A stretch of DNA of 64,000 nt from Panaeolus papilionaceus. Taxonomy: Eukaryota; Basidiomycota; Agaricomycetes; Agaricales. Of the stretch, positions 54,160-64,000 are shown piece after piece. The notes under the pieces were generated by a model. That model made no database searches and was not told the DNA's origin. It was given only the letters and a program-made list of their open reading frames with translations. Where the stretch lies: NCBI GenBank assembly GCA_015501605.1, contig JADNRZ010000011.1, forward strand, positions 186,001 through 250,000. The letters are read 5' to 3'. A program made the position numbers and the translations under genes. Position 1 is the stretch's first letter; the number at the start of each line of letters is the position of its first letter.

Positions 54160-56098
54160 TCAGGCAGCCTGCGGATTCACTATGAGGATTATATGGATAC
54201 ATACCATCCTTCCAGTGGACGATTCATCAACAGGGCCAGCCCTGTTTTGGTTATCCGTAATCTTCAATTCATTCTGCTGTCGTTGCATTGGAGCAGGGTT
54301 CAGCGCAGCACTGCGATTTGTGACAGGTAGCAAGGACTGGGTGATTCGTTGGTGCATCGTTCGAAGTTGCACGTCACTTGAGAATACCGGTAATCGAAGA
54401 GGATCGTTTTCAGTCTGTTTGTAAAGGTCAATACTACATTGATTATAAAACTGGAAAGCGAAGACAGACAACTCACATAGGCGGCAAGGTCACTACATAT
54501 AACAGAGAGTCGGGCTTGGCAGACCAAGCGATCACTGATCATCCGCTTCGCCTTGCTGCGTTGCTGCCTCGAAAGGCTCTTGACGTCATTCAAAAGATTG
54601 CTGACTGGATACAGGTGCCTGGGAGAGACCCGGTCAGCGAATTCCATCCAACATAATCAGTGCAATATAGCATACTCTATGAGTGTTGTGACTAATGTCG
54701 CAATCTTTGTTTTCGAGTCATCCGAGGTGGTTATGGTGTTGCGGTTTATGACCGCCAACACAAACCACATCATGTAAAGAATGGGTCGTTCGAATGAAGG
54801 TTCCCCTGGCCAGGTTTCCTGCAAATTTCTGAGACATACTAGAACGCTTTGTGTGCATAAAAACTACATACCGCCAGGCCTTTCATGATAAACAGACTGC
54901 GGGTCATCAGTTCAGTCAGCTTATGGGCAGCAGCAGCAGGTATATTCTGAGTAGGTGGGACCGTAGATGGACGTCTCGGCCCAAACAATCGTCGGAAGGG
55001 TTGAAACCCTCGGTTTTTGACAGTATTTGTAATTGGTCGCTGTGCTATCTCCTGGGGCTGAATACTCTCATCCGTCCCCCCAGTTGGTAACCTCTTCTCC
55101 AATCCGTGAATCACCTCATTAGCCGCATTTTGCAAGTAACTCCAAACCGATGCCAGGTTCTGTCCAACGGTTGTCTGCGGAGCAGCCGTCCATGGTCCAC
55201 CATCTCTTCCTGTATGAGTAGCGCCCGATGATTACGAGCGCCCTGAAGCATCCATACAATGTCGAGGGCAGAACCCCGTGTGTTCCTGTGACGAGCGACT
55301 CGTGCACCATTGCTCAACATAAACTTCCAGGCATCCCCTTTAAGAGCCTTTTCCATAGCCTCGGCTTCTTCTTGCTTAAGCGTGTCCCACATCGTGCTGA
55401 CAATGATGACGTTCTCCATTGCAACCGTTCCAACCAATGATTCGAATATCGCAATATTTTTCCTCTCCGTCCCTGTAAGACGACTGTCCGAGATACGATG
55501 AAAGTACAGCACTCCCGCAAGCATCACACCCTTCCTATAACTAAGAGAATCGTCAGCCTTAACTTGAGAATGAAATTCAGGTTAAAGTACAAACGTAGAA
55601 AAAAGCCATTCAGTAATCATTTCCAAGATTGTAAATTCGCTGAGGCTCGGATTGTTAAATCCCGGCGTGTCTATGAGCACAAGATTGGGGCCTGGGGGGG
55701 AGGAGGGATGACGAAGGATCCTGATCGCGCTCGTACATGATATGAGCCCATGGTCAACCTCAGCTATTTCAGCGCCAAATACTTTGTTAGCGAACTAGGC
55801 ACAAAGATAAGCTTGATGAGGACATGGTTCATCAGACATATATTGGTCCCAACGTACCGAACTCTTTCCTGTTCCTGTTTGACCGATCAAGCTGCTGTAG
55901 TGGTTAGATTCATGGGAGTGAATGCAACGTCATTAAGAAGCCTCACGCTATGATGACATCGTCTTCTTTAAAGCTCGCATCACCTGGTGAGGACAATGAA
56001 GCGACATATGGTTGATTGATTCCTACAAAGCCAGTTGAGGCCTGCTATATCGGCCGATTAGCAATACGATTTCCTGGCACTGGTTAAACACTTACCAT
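54160..56098 (-). pseudogene. Long AIG1-like GTPase with a 1-bp frameshift (gene P)
   Basis: Exons: 56096-56098 (ATG alone, followed by GTAAGTGT), 55947-56041, 55858-55891, 55595-55794, 54872-55540, 54676-54818, 54477-54618, 54160-54414. Motifs are intact: Walker A LIGQTGTGKSS, G3 DTPGFNN, block YFHRISDSRL, G4 STMWD. In exon 5, near 55174-55184, the minus strand reads CTGCTCCGCAG where gene B has CTGCTCCCGCAG. This loss of one C takes the frame to a stop at 55111. Downstream the original frame resumes (NAANEVIHGLEKRL) through the C-terminal module (ILYMMWFVLAVINR, basic SRQQRSKAKRM). The linker is about 200 nt shorter than in gene B, and the C-terminal tail exons are not recognisable. A shortened product containing the G domain could still be made. 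Confidence 0.8.
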
Positions 56099-57144
56099 TG
56101 AGTGCTTACACTCTTACTTGGGATCAAAGGAAGTACGCTTGTTTGACGACGAAGACCGGAATCAGGATGGTTAAGAGTAGTAGGTTCCATTGTGTAAGAG
56201 TTGAGCGTGTGGCAGGTCCATGGCTCGTGACCTTATATAGCAAGCCCTTAAGGACCAGGTTCTCTTCACCAGCTCATCACGACGAGTCGACTACAACACA
56301 ATTTATCCCGGCACCCCTCCATACTTCGAGGCACTAGTGTCTGATTTAAGGGGAGTATTATAATAATTTCCTGGCCTAGCTCATCCGAAATCACCTTTAC
56401 CTACCCCTTGCCTACCTCTCCACGCCACAGCATCTGCTTACCCACTGCAACCTCGCTGATGTCTACTGAGTACACAACGGCAGCTCGTATCATTTACAAC
56501 CACATTACCGTTCCCACATCATATTCACCACTATATGTGGCGCCAATATCCCTCAAGATTCAAGCTCTCAACTGACAAAATCTTGACTCTAAGGACTCCC
56601 CAATGGAAACCCAAGGCCTCTCCGGACCACTGCTAATTTTAAGCTCAGCACCTTGCTCGTGTTTTTCTTCGAATTCACGATATTTCTTTCCTTGATATAG
56701 CTCTAAGTATTGCGCATCATCAACCCCATCCCCACAGGCCCACTGCGATACCAAAAGATTTCCAAAACACGGCTTCCTAACGTTTTCACCACCTCGCCCT
56801 TCTGAATCAGCAGCGCTAACAAACGCCCTTTCATTTAGGAACACCTTTACTTACATACTGTGCTAAATATCCACGCATCGACGTTCATAACAACGGCATA
56901 CAGAAGAAATAACCACGTATCAGGCTGGTTTCCTCTCGTATTCCTTCTCCCTCCATCTCAAGACTATGCCAACTTCACCCCTACTCCTCCCTTGCCCATC
57001 GTCCTCATCCATACCTCTCCCTTGTCCATCATATGGTCAACAGTTGGTTGTCAGTGTGCACACCTTACTAGGCGAGGTAAAACTGCTTGCGTTGATGCTT
57101 GCCAGTGAACCTCGTCGCGTAAATGGTAGTCACACAACGCAGAG
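56099..57144. other. Intergenic; one weak reading frame
   Basis: Upstream of gene P. A minus-strand frame of 94 codons (56560-56844, starting MFLNERAFVS, ending ESRFCQLRA) has plausible composition but no recognised domain or promoter. Nothing else is seen. Confidence 0.3.
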
Positions 57145-57580
57145 TACTGGGTTTACAGACCCACTACGTGGCTCTGCGCCACCCTCCGGGTCTCCATACC
57201 CGATTCTTTCATGGTTTATACACCACGTTGGGTTTACTCACCCATATTTTTGTGGTTTACGCTGCCTCATTCATGTGGTTTATGCACCACGTGAGGTTTA
57301 CGCATCACTCTGGGCGTATGCACCCATATTCTTTGTGGTTTATGCACCACACCGGGCCTGCACACCCGCACCTTCGGTGGTTTACGCACCCACATTATTG
57401 TGCTTTAGGCCAGACGTTGGCTCTAAACACCCTTTTCTCGTAGTTTACGCACCGGAATCCTCTGGTTAATCCCACTTTGGGTTTACACATCCTTATTCCT
57501 GTGGTGTACATACCACTCCGGGTTTATGCACCCACATCATGTGGTTTACGCATCACATCCAGGTTTACGCACCCATTGCG
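57145..57580. repeat. Minisatellite of alternating short hairpin units
   Basis: About 21 degenerate half-units alternate between forms like GTGGTTTATGCACCAC and GGGTTTACGCACCC, spaced about 20-24 bp, so the full period is roughly 42-46 bp. Each half-unit is itself a short inverted repeat (GTGGT...ACCAC; GGGT...ACCC). It can be read as open frames (VVYAPH, GFTHPYF) but these are repeat artefacts. Confidence 0.8.
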
Positions 57581-58471
57581 TCTCGGGTTCATGGTCGACA
57601 ATATTTATGAACATTCAATGAACATGAACATCGGAATCAAGTTGGGATGGGTTGGAGTGTTGGTTGATTGGTTTTGCGTGTCCTTTTTGCATCTGCCGTT
57701 AGCACTGCATATTCTCACTTTCATTTGTACGGAATTGCCTATCATTATTATTATTGCTTTCATTCTTTCGTTCAATATTATGTCTGCGTCTTTTAATCCT
57801 TTTTACTGTAACCCTGTTTCTTGTGCATGTTTCTCGCCGACAGCTCACCCTCCAACCTCACACAATGCAATGCACCCCTTACATACACACTTGCATCGTT
57901 ATCCAAGGGGCCCTTGGAAGCAATAAAATGGACCTCAGGTCGTTTTTTATTTTTTCAAAGTCCAAAACCATGGACGAACAAACGACATGAGTGAACAAAT
58001 TATTAGAGTATACATATGGTAATTATGACGTCATAGATCATGATGCAGTCTAATTTATCAGTGTAAAGGAACATAATCGAATTGTGCAACTGCATGAGCC
58101 ATCGGAATTATCGTTTCTATTTTCAGACCATACGTTTCGTTTTACTTTGCTATCTGGTTAGACCCTCGTAAAGGCTCTGCATGGGCGTCAAAGTGACAGT
58201 ATGACCGGTGTATTTCATCGCTCGACAAATTAGATAAAATATAACGAGCGTGCAACTAATATTTGAGGGTAACAAATATAAACGAAGATTATTTTAAATG
58301 TGAGAAAATTAGCTACTGATTACACTGTCTACCAACTATTGATTAAAAGATCAGAATTCGAATCCTATGAGGCATAAATAATAAGAGACCATCATAACTT
58401 GTAATAAACATCCAATATATGTAACCCAAGACACCTCTCGATCCCAACCCATTCGCAGTAAAACTACTTAC
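57581..58471. other. Intergenic
   Basis: AT-rich, no supported gene. From about 58080 it is the inner end of the right inverted arm. Confidence 0.5.
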
Positions 58472-59002
58472 TCAGACTCTCGAAAGCGAGGGCGCGGAAA
58501 GGTGCGTTGCAAACTCATAAGTCTTCGCGAGCTGACCGAACCCACGCTCGTAGTCTTTATGCGACAAGGAAGAGTGCGAACTCGATGGCACGCGAGAAAG
58601 CGTCAAGGGGGTCGACGTCGCTGTGCTTGACTCAGAATCAGATGTGGCCTTCTTCTTCTGGGAACTGGGAAGATTTAAGGACGGTACACTAGCAAAAAAT
58701 GCTGTAGTCGAAACGAGGTTCCTGTAACTCTGCTCGTAGTTCTTCGGTGAAGCTGTTGGTGATGGTACAGCGACAGCTGTTGGGGTAACGGGCGACTGGC
58801 GCTGCGACGCACTACAGCGCGATAATCTGGGTGATGGTGATGAGGAACGGGATGGGAGGCTTGGAACGCCGCCGTTGAACCCGTATGTTGAGGCTAGTTC
58901 GCCGAAGAGGTGTTCTGGAATTTGCTTGGTGCTTGCCTGGCTCGAAGCCTCGGCCAACGAAGACTGGGATGAGGTGCGAGTGGTAGTGAAGCTGCTGAAC
59001 AT
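58472..59002 (-). CDS. YG-repeat protein 6
   Basis: Intronless, 176 aa. Motifs: LFGELASTYGFNG, NYEQSYRNLVSTTAFFAS (the Gly of YG and the second FG are replaced), and DYERGFGQLAKTYEFATH. It is the mirror copy of gene 2 and shares the start MFS and the end HLSAPSLSRV. Substitutions in motif 2 hint at relaxed constraint, but the frame is intact. Confidence 0.82.
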   Translation of the reverse strand: MFSSFTTTRTSSQSSLAEASSQASTKQIPEHLFGELASTYGFNGGVPSLPSRSSSPSPRLSRCSASQRQSPVTPTAVAVPSPTASPKNYEQSYRNLVSTTAFFASVPSLNLPSSQKKKATSDSESSTATSTPLTLSRVPSSSHSSLSHKDYERGFGQLAKTYEFATHLSAPSLSRV

Positions 59003-59123
59003 GTTGTAGTAGGGTTCTGATTAGGAGTGGTAGTTATGTGCTGTGTTGAGAGATGACGCTGAAGCTTTGAAGCTTTGTAAACGCTTTGCTGAATGATACC
59101 ACAACAGGCTTTCGAGTCCTGCT

Positions 59124-59172
59124 TTTATAGTGGGATCGTGCTAAGCCTCAACCATAGGCGTCTAAAAATAGC
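59124..59172 (-). promoter_or_regulatory. Promoter of YG-repeat gene 6 (MEF2/Rlm1-type site and TATA)
   Basis: GCTATTTTTAGACGCC on the minus strand at 59157-59172 and TATAAAA with core 59124-59129. The proximal promoter is nearly identical to that of gene 2, including AGCAGGACTCGAAAGC just after the TATA box. Confidence 0.72.
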
Positions 59173-60070
59173 TTCATAATCTTATCGCTGATCAAGCTCA
59201 AGCTGAAGAGCTCGCAGTCGTCGGTCCATCACTACGAGCGACCCCGTCTAATACAAACTTAGCAACGCCTGCGGTCTGGCATAAAATTCCACAAAAGTGC
59301 ATCGCGGGGGGCGGAATGAAGCGATATCTAGTCACTTTCGACTGAATACCTCAGCTCCGCCTTAGAAGACCTTGTTATCTAGTTATTAAAGCTTCTCATT
59401 GAATGATACTTCCGGTATATCCGGCACTACATAGCACTGGAGTCAGACTCACTGCGGACGGAATAATTTGACAAGCCTTGCGTCGATTAAAATTGGATCA
59501 TGGGGGGCGATACTGCACAGTCGGATGAGTATCCGGTTCGGCTAGCTCGCTGAACTTTTAGAGTTATATCGTGAAGGGACTCATAGATGGCTCCGACAGT
59601 GGGTCTTAATTTATTATTTCAACGATTCGAACCGCGCTGGTCAGGGTATACCAGCCAATTGACATCCCTCTGTTGCGCTAACCCAAAAGCTTCACAATTG
59701 GCGCTTTAAAATGACTTTATTACTATACATACATTCATGGGTACTTGGTAATATTTGAACCCGCCTTCGCGCCTCGGCGGTATACGCTCCTGATGCCTGA
59801 ATAAGATCCTAAAATCTGGGCAAGCAAGTGGACAGCAGAATGATAGCAACGAGTTCCAATGTAAATTTAGACCGAAATATTGGAGAGCGTAAAATCCAAT
59901 ACTTATCACATAATGTACTAATAGTACTTTTAATTAAGCTCCTTCTAAGTCCCTAAGTCTAGGTGTCTAGGTATCTAAATGGTGAAAACTAATTATACTT
60001 GTAAATATCATATATCGAAGCTGGTTCATTGTTCGATCCCAAAATATTTCCAACAAAATCCTGAACCATC
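59173..60070. other. Spacer within the right inverted arm
   Basis: Non-coding counterpart of 40042-40924. Confidence 0.6.
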
Positions 60071-60580
60071 CTACTTGCACATCGAGAACGACGCGGCAGC
60101 ACTTCCCAACTCGTATGTGGTCGCAAGGTGACCAAACCCGTGCTCGTAGTCCTTGTGTGAGGATGTGTGACTGCCAGCTGAAGAGGCAACCCTGGACAGA
60201 GTCGAGGGTGTCGATGCCGCACTACCTGTCTTCGGTTTCTTGTGGGTGCGTGGCACGCTCAAGGCAGGTACACCGGCGCCAAATCCAAGGCCGGTTAATG
60301 AGGCGAGGTTTCCGTACGTCTCTTCGTAGTTCTTTGTAGACCCTGGCGAAGAGACAGAGGATGTGGCTGAGGTGGCGGATTGATAATGAGAATCACCCCT
60401 ACACGTTGACTTTGGTGACGGTGATGAGGAGCGAGACGGGAGGCTTGGGACTTGTAGTCCTCATGTGAACCCGTAGGTTGAAGATAGCTCGCCAAATAGG
60501 CGTTCCGAGTTTTGTTTTGGGTTCGATGAGCTCGAAGCCTGTTGTGATGAGGTGCGAGTGGTAGTGAAACTGGTGAACAT
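60071..60580 (-). pseudogene. YG-repeat gene 7, interrupted by a nonsense codon
   Basis: The 170-codon frame aligns with gene 1 throughout: LFGELSSTYGFT, NYEETYGNLASLTGLGFGAG, DYEHGFGHLATTYELG, ending SFSMCK. A TGA at 60461-60463 replaces the GGA of gene 1 just after motif 1, by a single G-to-T change. The rest of the frame is open, so the loss is recent or the codon is read through. The third motif is complete here, unlike in gene 1. Confidence 0.85.
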
Positions 60581-60677
60581 GTTGTAATAACGAGTAGTAG
60601 TACTTTGAAGTGAGAAGATGTTGGTGACTTTGAAGAGGCCGCTTTGAACGATGTTGAAAACCTTCGTCGAGGCCAGC

Positions 60678-60723
60678 TTTTATACTACGGAGGGACAATA
60701 AGAACCGGATTCTAAAAATAAAC
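60678..60723 (-). promoter_or_regulatory. Promoter of YG-repeat pseudogene 7
   Basis: TATAAAA (60678-60684) and TTTATTTTTAGA (60711 onwards) on the minus strand, the same as upstream of gene 1. Confidence 0.6.
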
Positions 60724-61654
60724 GCTCATGAAAAATTGAATCTCATCCATGATCCGAAGGCAGTTCGATTTCTCGAGGGTTCTTGGACCATCTGCATGAG
60801 CGACCTGAGCGCGATCCAAAGCGCACGGCGGGATGACATAACACATCAGTGCCCCGATGCGTGTCACGGAGGGTGGAATGGAGCGATGGTATGTCACCTT
60901 CGTGAACTGCGCGCTTGGGACATATACACCCTACATTGGATGATAATTCGATGATATTGGAGGTGTCAATCCCGGCCATCGAATGCTACGGTCTGCAGCT
61001 ACGGCACCGCTAAGAACTGGAAGCGGGTGAGATCTAGTTCAAACTTCACAGACTATTGTACTATCTCTCTCATCATAATTTTCCCGAAGTTATTTCTGGG
61101 TGTTCAGCCTTCTCTGCACGCCTTTGTGGCAGTGCAATCAATCGCTCGACGAAGCGGGGACCTCGAGCGGGATGTCAAAAACCGGATGCCGATCCGCGTC
61201 GGACACCACGCGGAAGAGTCAACATTTAATTGTTTGAACTTCTTCCTTTCTCCTATCCATGTGCTGAGGTGGTTAACATGAGCTTCTTCTGTCTGTAACC
61301 AATCGTGACTTGTTGGGGACTGGTTGGAAATTTTCATTGAGGGTTGTTTTGTCCATCATTTCATTGGCTCGGTGTGGGTTGCAGGTCCATTTAAAATCTA
61401 TACCTTCAACGTCTGTTTATCATCTCTACACACAGATTATCGCGTTCTTTCCTCCGCTTCTTCAAAAAAAATCAATCATCAGGTATATTAGAGCATGTTG
61501 ATCAAACTCGTTAACAGAATAAATGTGATATAAAGTATCAGACCCCAACAGTACTTATTACAATTTTGGCCCTTAGGCAATCTCGGCGACTACGCTTTGT
61601 TATTGACTTTTGTGAATTTAAACCCTGCAACCGAATAACGGGCACGGGTTCCGT
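60724..61654. other. Intergenic, mostly outer part of the right arm
   Basis: No supported gene. 61100-61210 translates to SGDLERDVKNRMPIRVGH, resembling the reverse-strand translation near 38900-39000; this is explained by the inverted duplication and is not by itself evidence of a gene. Confidence 0.5.
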
Positions 61655-63975
61655 TCATTCAGGCGGGCGACAGGCGGCGCATGGCGTTCTCTATAGAACA
61701 AATTATGAGCAAATATTGGTATCGTATAGTTTGTGATAACTTACATGGCTCATCTGGTCAATTTTGGTCTCCATCTGATCAAATCGCTATTAATTGTGCA
61801 TTTGAGCAAAATATAGTAATCATAATATGCATTGGATAGTCACATTATCGATATGCTGCACTAGAAGTCCTTCGAGCCTAGCAATGTTCGTATCCTGAGT
61901 AACGATATTTTCAATCTGTTTAGACGGCGCTAAATCAGTTCAAAGCTAGCATCAGATTCAGAAATACTTACTTCCATCGTTTTACACCCAAGGGTGATAT
62001 ACTCGTGGCACGTTGTGATGATTGGACGAATGTCCTGGGGTACGGAGAACCTTAATAATCTGGGTCGATGAGAAGCCTTCGTCGCGACTTTCTCAAGATG
62101 TTCAAGATTACTGGTGAATATAGTAAGAAATGGCTTTACCCGCAGCGATGGCAGGAAACGTACGCTAGTAGTTCCCCCAGGACTGACTTCATCGGCCCGT
62201 CAATTGAGTCTTGGCAGTCCCAGACGGCTCTCATGAAGAAGGCGACTCTGCCTAATAAGCTAATAATATCACGATCGACGTTGATTATTTTCTGGGGAGG
62301 AATACGCCGATCGTGTCGAGCGTGTGTGAGCGCGAAGTATGCGTACGAAGAGGGACCGACCTACTTTGAGCGCCTTGGCAACGTTCAGGGTAACGAGAAC
62401 AGCTTTTACAAGTTCAGCTTCGAGTGTACTGTCACCTAGATTGATTAAGTCTGCCATCTTGTTTAGAACCTTGATGCTTTCATCGAGAGATGTATAAACG
62501 CCGAAGTAAAGATCGAAGCTAGCTGAAGAAAGCTTGGATGAACTTGACGTTGTTGAGCCTGGGGAAATTGGAGAAAACTGCAATGGAGAGGGTGGCAAGA
62601 GTTCCGTTGGAGAAATAATATCATAGTCGTCGTCGGTACCAATCGAGCTTTTACGAGGTGCCGACTTTTTAAAGCTCACGAACGGGAACGTCCATGCACG
62701 TGGTTTGGCATGAGAACGTCGACTGAGGTGCCTCAGCTGCTGGATGAAGAGCGCTTTTTTCTGTTCCTCCTGTGCTTTACGTGCGCTGTCGGGGTTGTTC
62801 TCTAGAGATCGGATGAGACTGGCGAGAGCTTTGACGAGCTCTTGAAGGCGTTTCTTCAGAGTTGCTGCAACTGATGTCGAGTCAAAAGGGAGCCCTTTGT
62901 CAACCATTTCGTGTTGGATTAGCAGAGTCGGTCTTTCCTTGCGTGAAGAGCGAATGAGATCCAAAATGTTGTAGCAGGAACCGAGACTACGGTCGTGACG
63001 AGCTGTTCGTGCGCCGTTGCTGATTAGATTAGACCAGTAGACTGTTTTGAGCTGCTTTTCCCGCTCCTCGCCTGTATCACCTCTCAACTCGTCCCACATA
63101 CTTGTGACCAGAATGACATTCGAAAGCGAGGAATTACCACAGAGGTTGCGGAAAACGTCAAGGTGATGAATCGCGGTCTGACCCATTCTGTTGTCAGAGA
63201 TGCGATGAAAGAAAAGTAGACCAGATAATTTGCATTTAGCTGAGTATCTGATGGAAAGAAAAATGACGCAGGTATCGCAAAGATGGTCAGAGAGCCTCTT
63301 GACCAGCAGGGAAGAACGACGTTACGTTTTGTTCAACCACTGCGTAACCATGTCTAAAATAATCAAGTCCGCAAGATTTGTATCGTCAAATCCTGGGGTG
63401 TCCACAAATACGATCCGCCTGCCGTCCCTTGGATCCAGATAGGTGTACGTGTTGATCTCCTGTGTACACGAGAGAAGCGAGTGTCCGACTTTTGCCAGAT
63501 TTTCCTGTCCAGTGATGGTATTAATGAACTACAAGAGGATGGGGACGAAATGAGCACAAGAATTCGTGTAAGTTTGAAACCAACGGCTTACCGTGCTTTT
63601 ACCAGAACCAGTCAGGCCCATAAGTCTACGAGCACTATCAGATAGAGTCCTAGCTGATAAGCCAATCAGCGTACGCAATGATTGTGTCTTCAGGCCTCAG
63701 TTCAGGAATAGGGCCCTCCTCGTCGAAGAGGGTCTCAATGGCGCTTTGCCAATCTTCATCTGCGGTTGCCACGCTCGTTGGGGACACAACTTCGTCTTGA
63801 GATGACGCCGTGCCTCGCCTATTAGCCTGCTAACATCGTCATCAGCGATTATGTTCAGGGAAACTGTCAGAGCCACCACTCGACCTACGTGGAAGAATGA
63901 CATCTTACGATGAAGGAGAGTAGATGATGATGGCTCGGAGGGAACATGGATTCGTCGGCGTCCATAGTGAGACAT
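61655..63975 (-). CDS. Long AIG1-like P-loop GTPase (gene R)
   Basis: Exons: 63889-63975, 63675-63826, 63592-63625, 63326-63528, 62365-63247, 62164-62291, 61972-62110, 61844-61915, 61745-61786, 61655-61690; 591 aa. Motifs: Walker A LMGLTGSGKST in the 34-nt exon, switch I HSLLSCTQEI, G3 DTPGFDD, block FFHRISDNRM, G4 TSMWD. The N-terminal extension of about 80 residues is longer than in the other members. A helical region, a Ser/Pro linker (LLPPSPLQFSPISPGS) and a C-terminal module (LLGRVAFFMRAVWD) follow, then short coiled exons (IARLEGLLVQHIDN, FDQMETKIDQM). The last two introns are the least certain. The start at 63975 is the first ATG and leads straight into the frame; only 25 bp of upstream DNA is in the window. 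Confidence 0.82.
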
Positions 63976-64000
63976 AGTGGCGAGTGGAGAGGATTCTAAG

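Larger units (their letters stand above)
58080..61360 (-). repeat. Right arm of the 3.3 kb inverted duplication
   Basis: Reverse complement of 38720-42010. Contains YG-repeat gene 6 (mirror of gene 2) and pseudogene 7 (mirror of gene 1) with their spacers and promoters. The arms are about 16 kb apart and clearly diverged by point changes and indels. Confidence 0.85.

Noticed and set aside
57145..57580. CRISPR-like array or a repetitive protein gene
   Set aside because: The repeats are degenerate with no unique spacers of constant length, the genome is eukaryotic, and the translated peptides only mirror the DNA repeat.
61027..61281. A plus-strand gene encoding SGDLERDVKNRMPIRVGH, conserved near 38900
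   Set aside because: The similarity is at DNA level and fully explained by the inverted duplication; the left copy has no matching full frame or start.
38720..61360. The inverted arms as terminal repeats of a giant transposon
   Set aside because: No transposase or integrase in the interior, which holds GGC1 and an esterase; the arms carry their own genes and promoters and have no target-site duplications that I can see.

Overview
The window looks like nuclear DNA of an agaricomycete (basidiomycete) fungus. Genes are split by many 45-70 bp GT-AG introns. One gene encodes a CBM1-linked carbohydrate esterase and another a clear orthologue of the yeast mitochondrial GTP/GDP carrier GGC1. F-box/LRR proteins and the GTPase family seen here are both typical of large agaricomycete expansions. 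I found no prokaryotic operon features, rRNA, CRISPR array or transposase/reverse transcriptase. Exon coordinates were assembled by eye from splice sites and paralogue alignment; almost every assembled CDS sums to a multiple of three.

Layout. 1-3.8 kb: two divergent P-loop GTPase genes (one cut by the left edge). 3.9-5.1 kb: an IRG-like GTPase with a long coiled coil. 5.8-12.8 kb: an F-box-like gene, a tRNA-Glu with a 6-nt intron, and a disordered PPxY protein. 12.8-16.4 kb: mostly empty, with a decayed direct repeat. 16.4-23.1 kb: two tandem paralogues that each carry a degenerate plus an intact G domain, then a single-domain GTPase. 23.3-37.2 kb: F-box genes around a 4.4-4.5 kb tandem duplication whose units each hold a long GTPase gene; the junction fuses two F-box gene fragments. 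38.7-61.4 kb: a family of seven small intronless Ser-rich proteins (here called the YG-repeat family), partly arranged in a 3.3 kb inverted duplication. Between its arms lie GGC1, a CBM1-CE16 esterase, a frameshifted GTPase and a G-domain-less relative. 61.7-64.0 kb: another long GTPase gene.

The two unusual systems are (1) eleven GTPase-family loci, ten of them AIG1/IMAP-like and sharing a diagnostic 34-nt exon for the Walker A loop wherever a G domain is present, with architectures running from single domain to pseudo-G plus G tandems and an orphan C-terminal module; and (2) the YG-repeat family, with three copies per protein of a Tyr/Gly motif and a shared promoter holding a MEF2/Rlm1-type site near the TATA box. 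What either family does is not known from the sequence. Clustered, fast-duplicating P-loop and IRG-like GTPases next to F-box genes would fit intracellular recognition or incompatibility, but that is inference.
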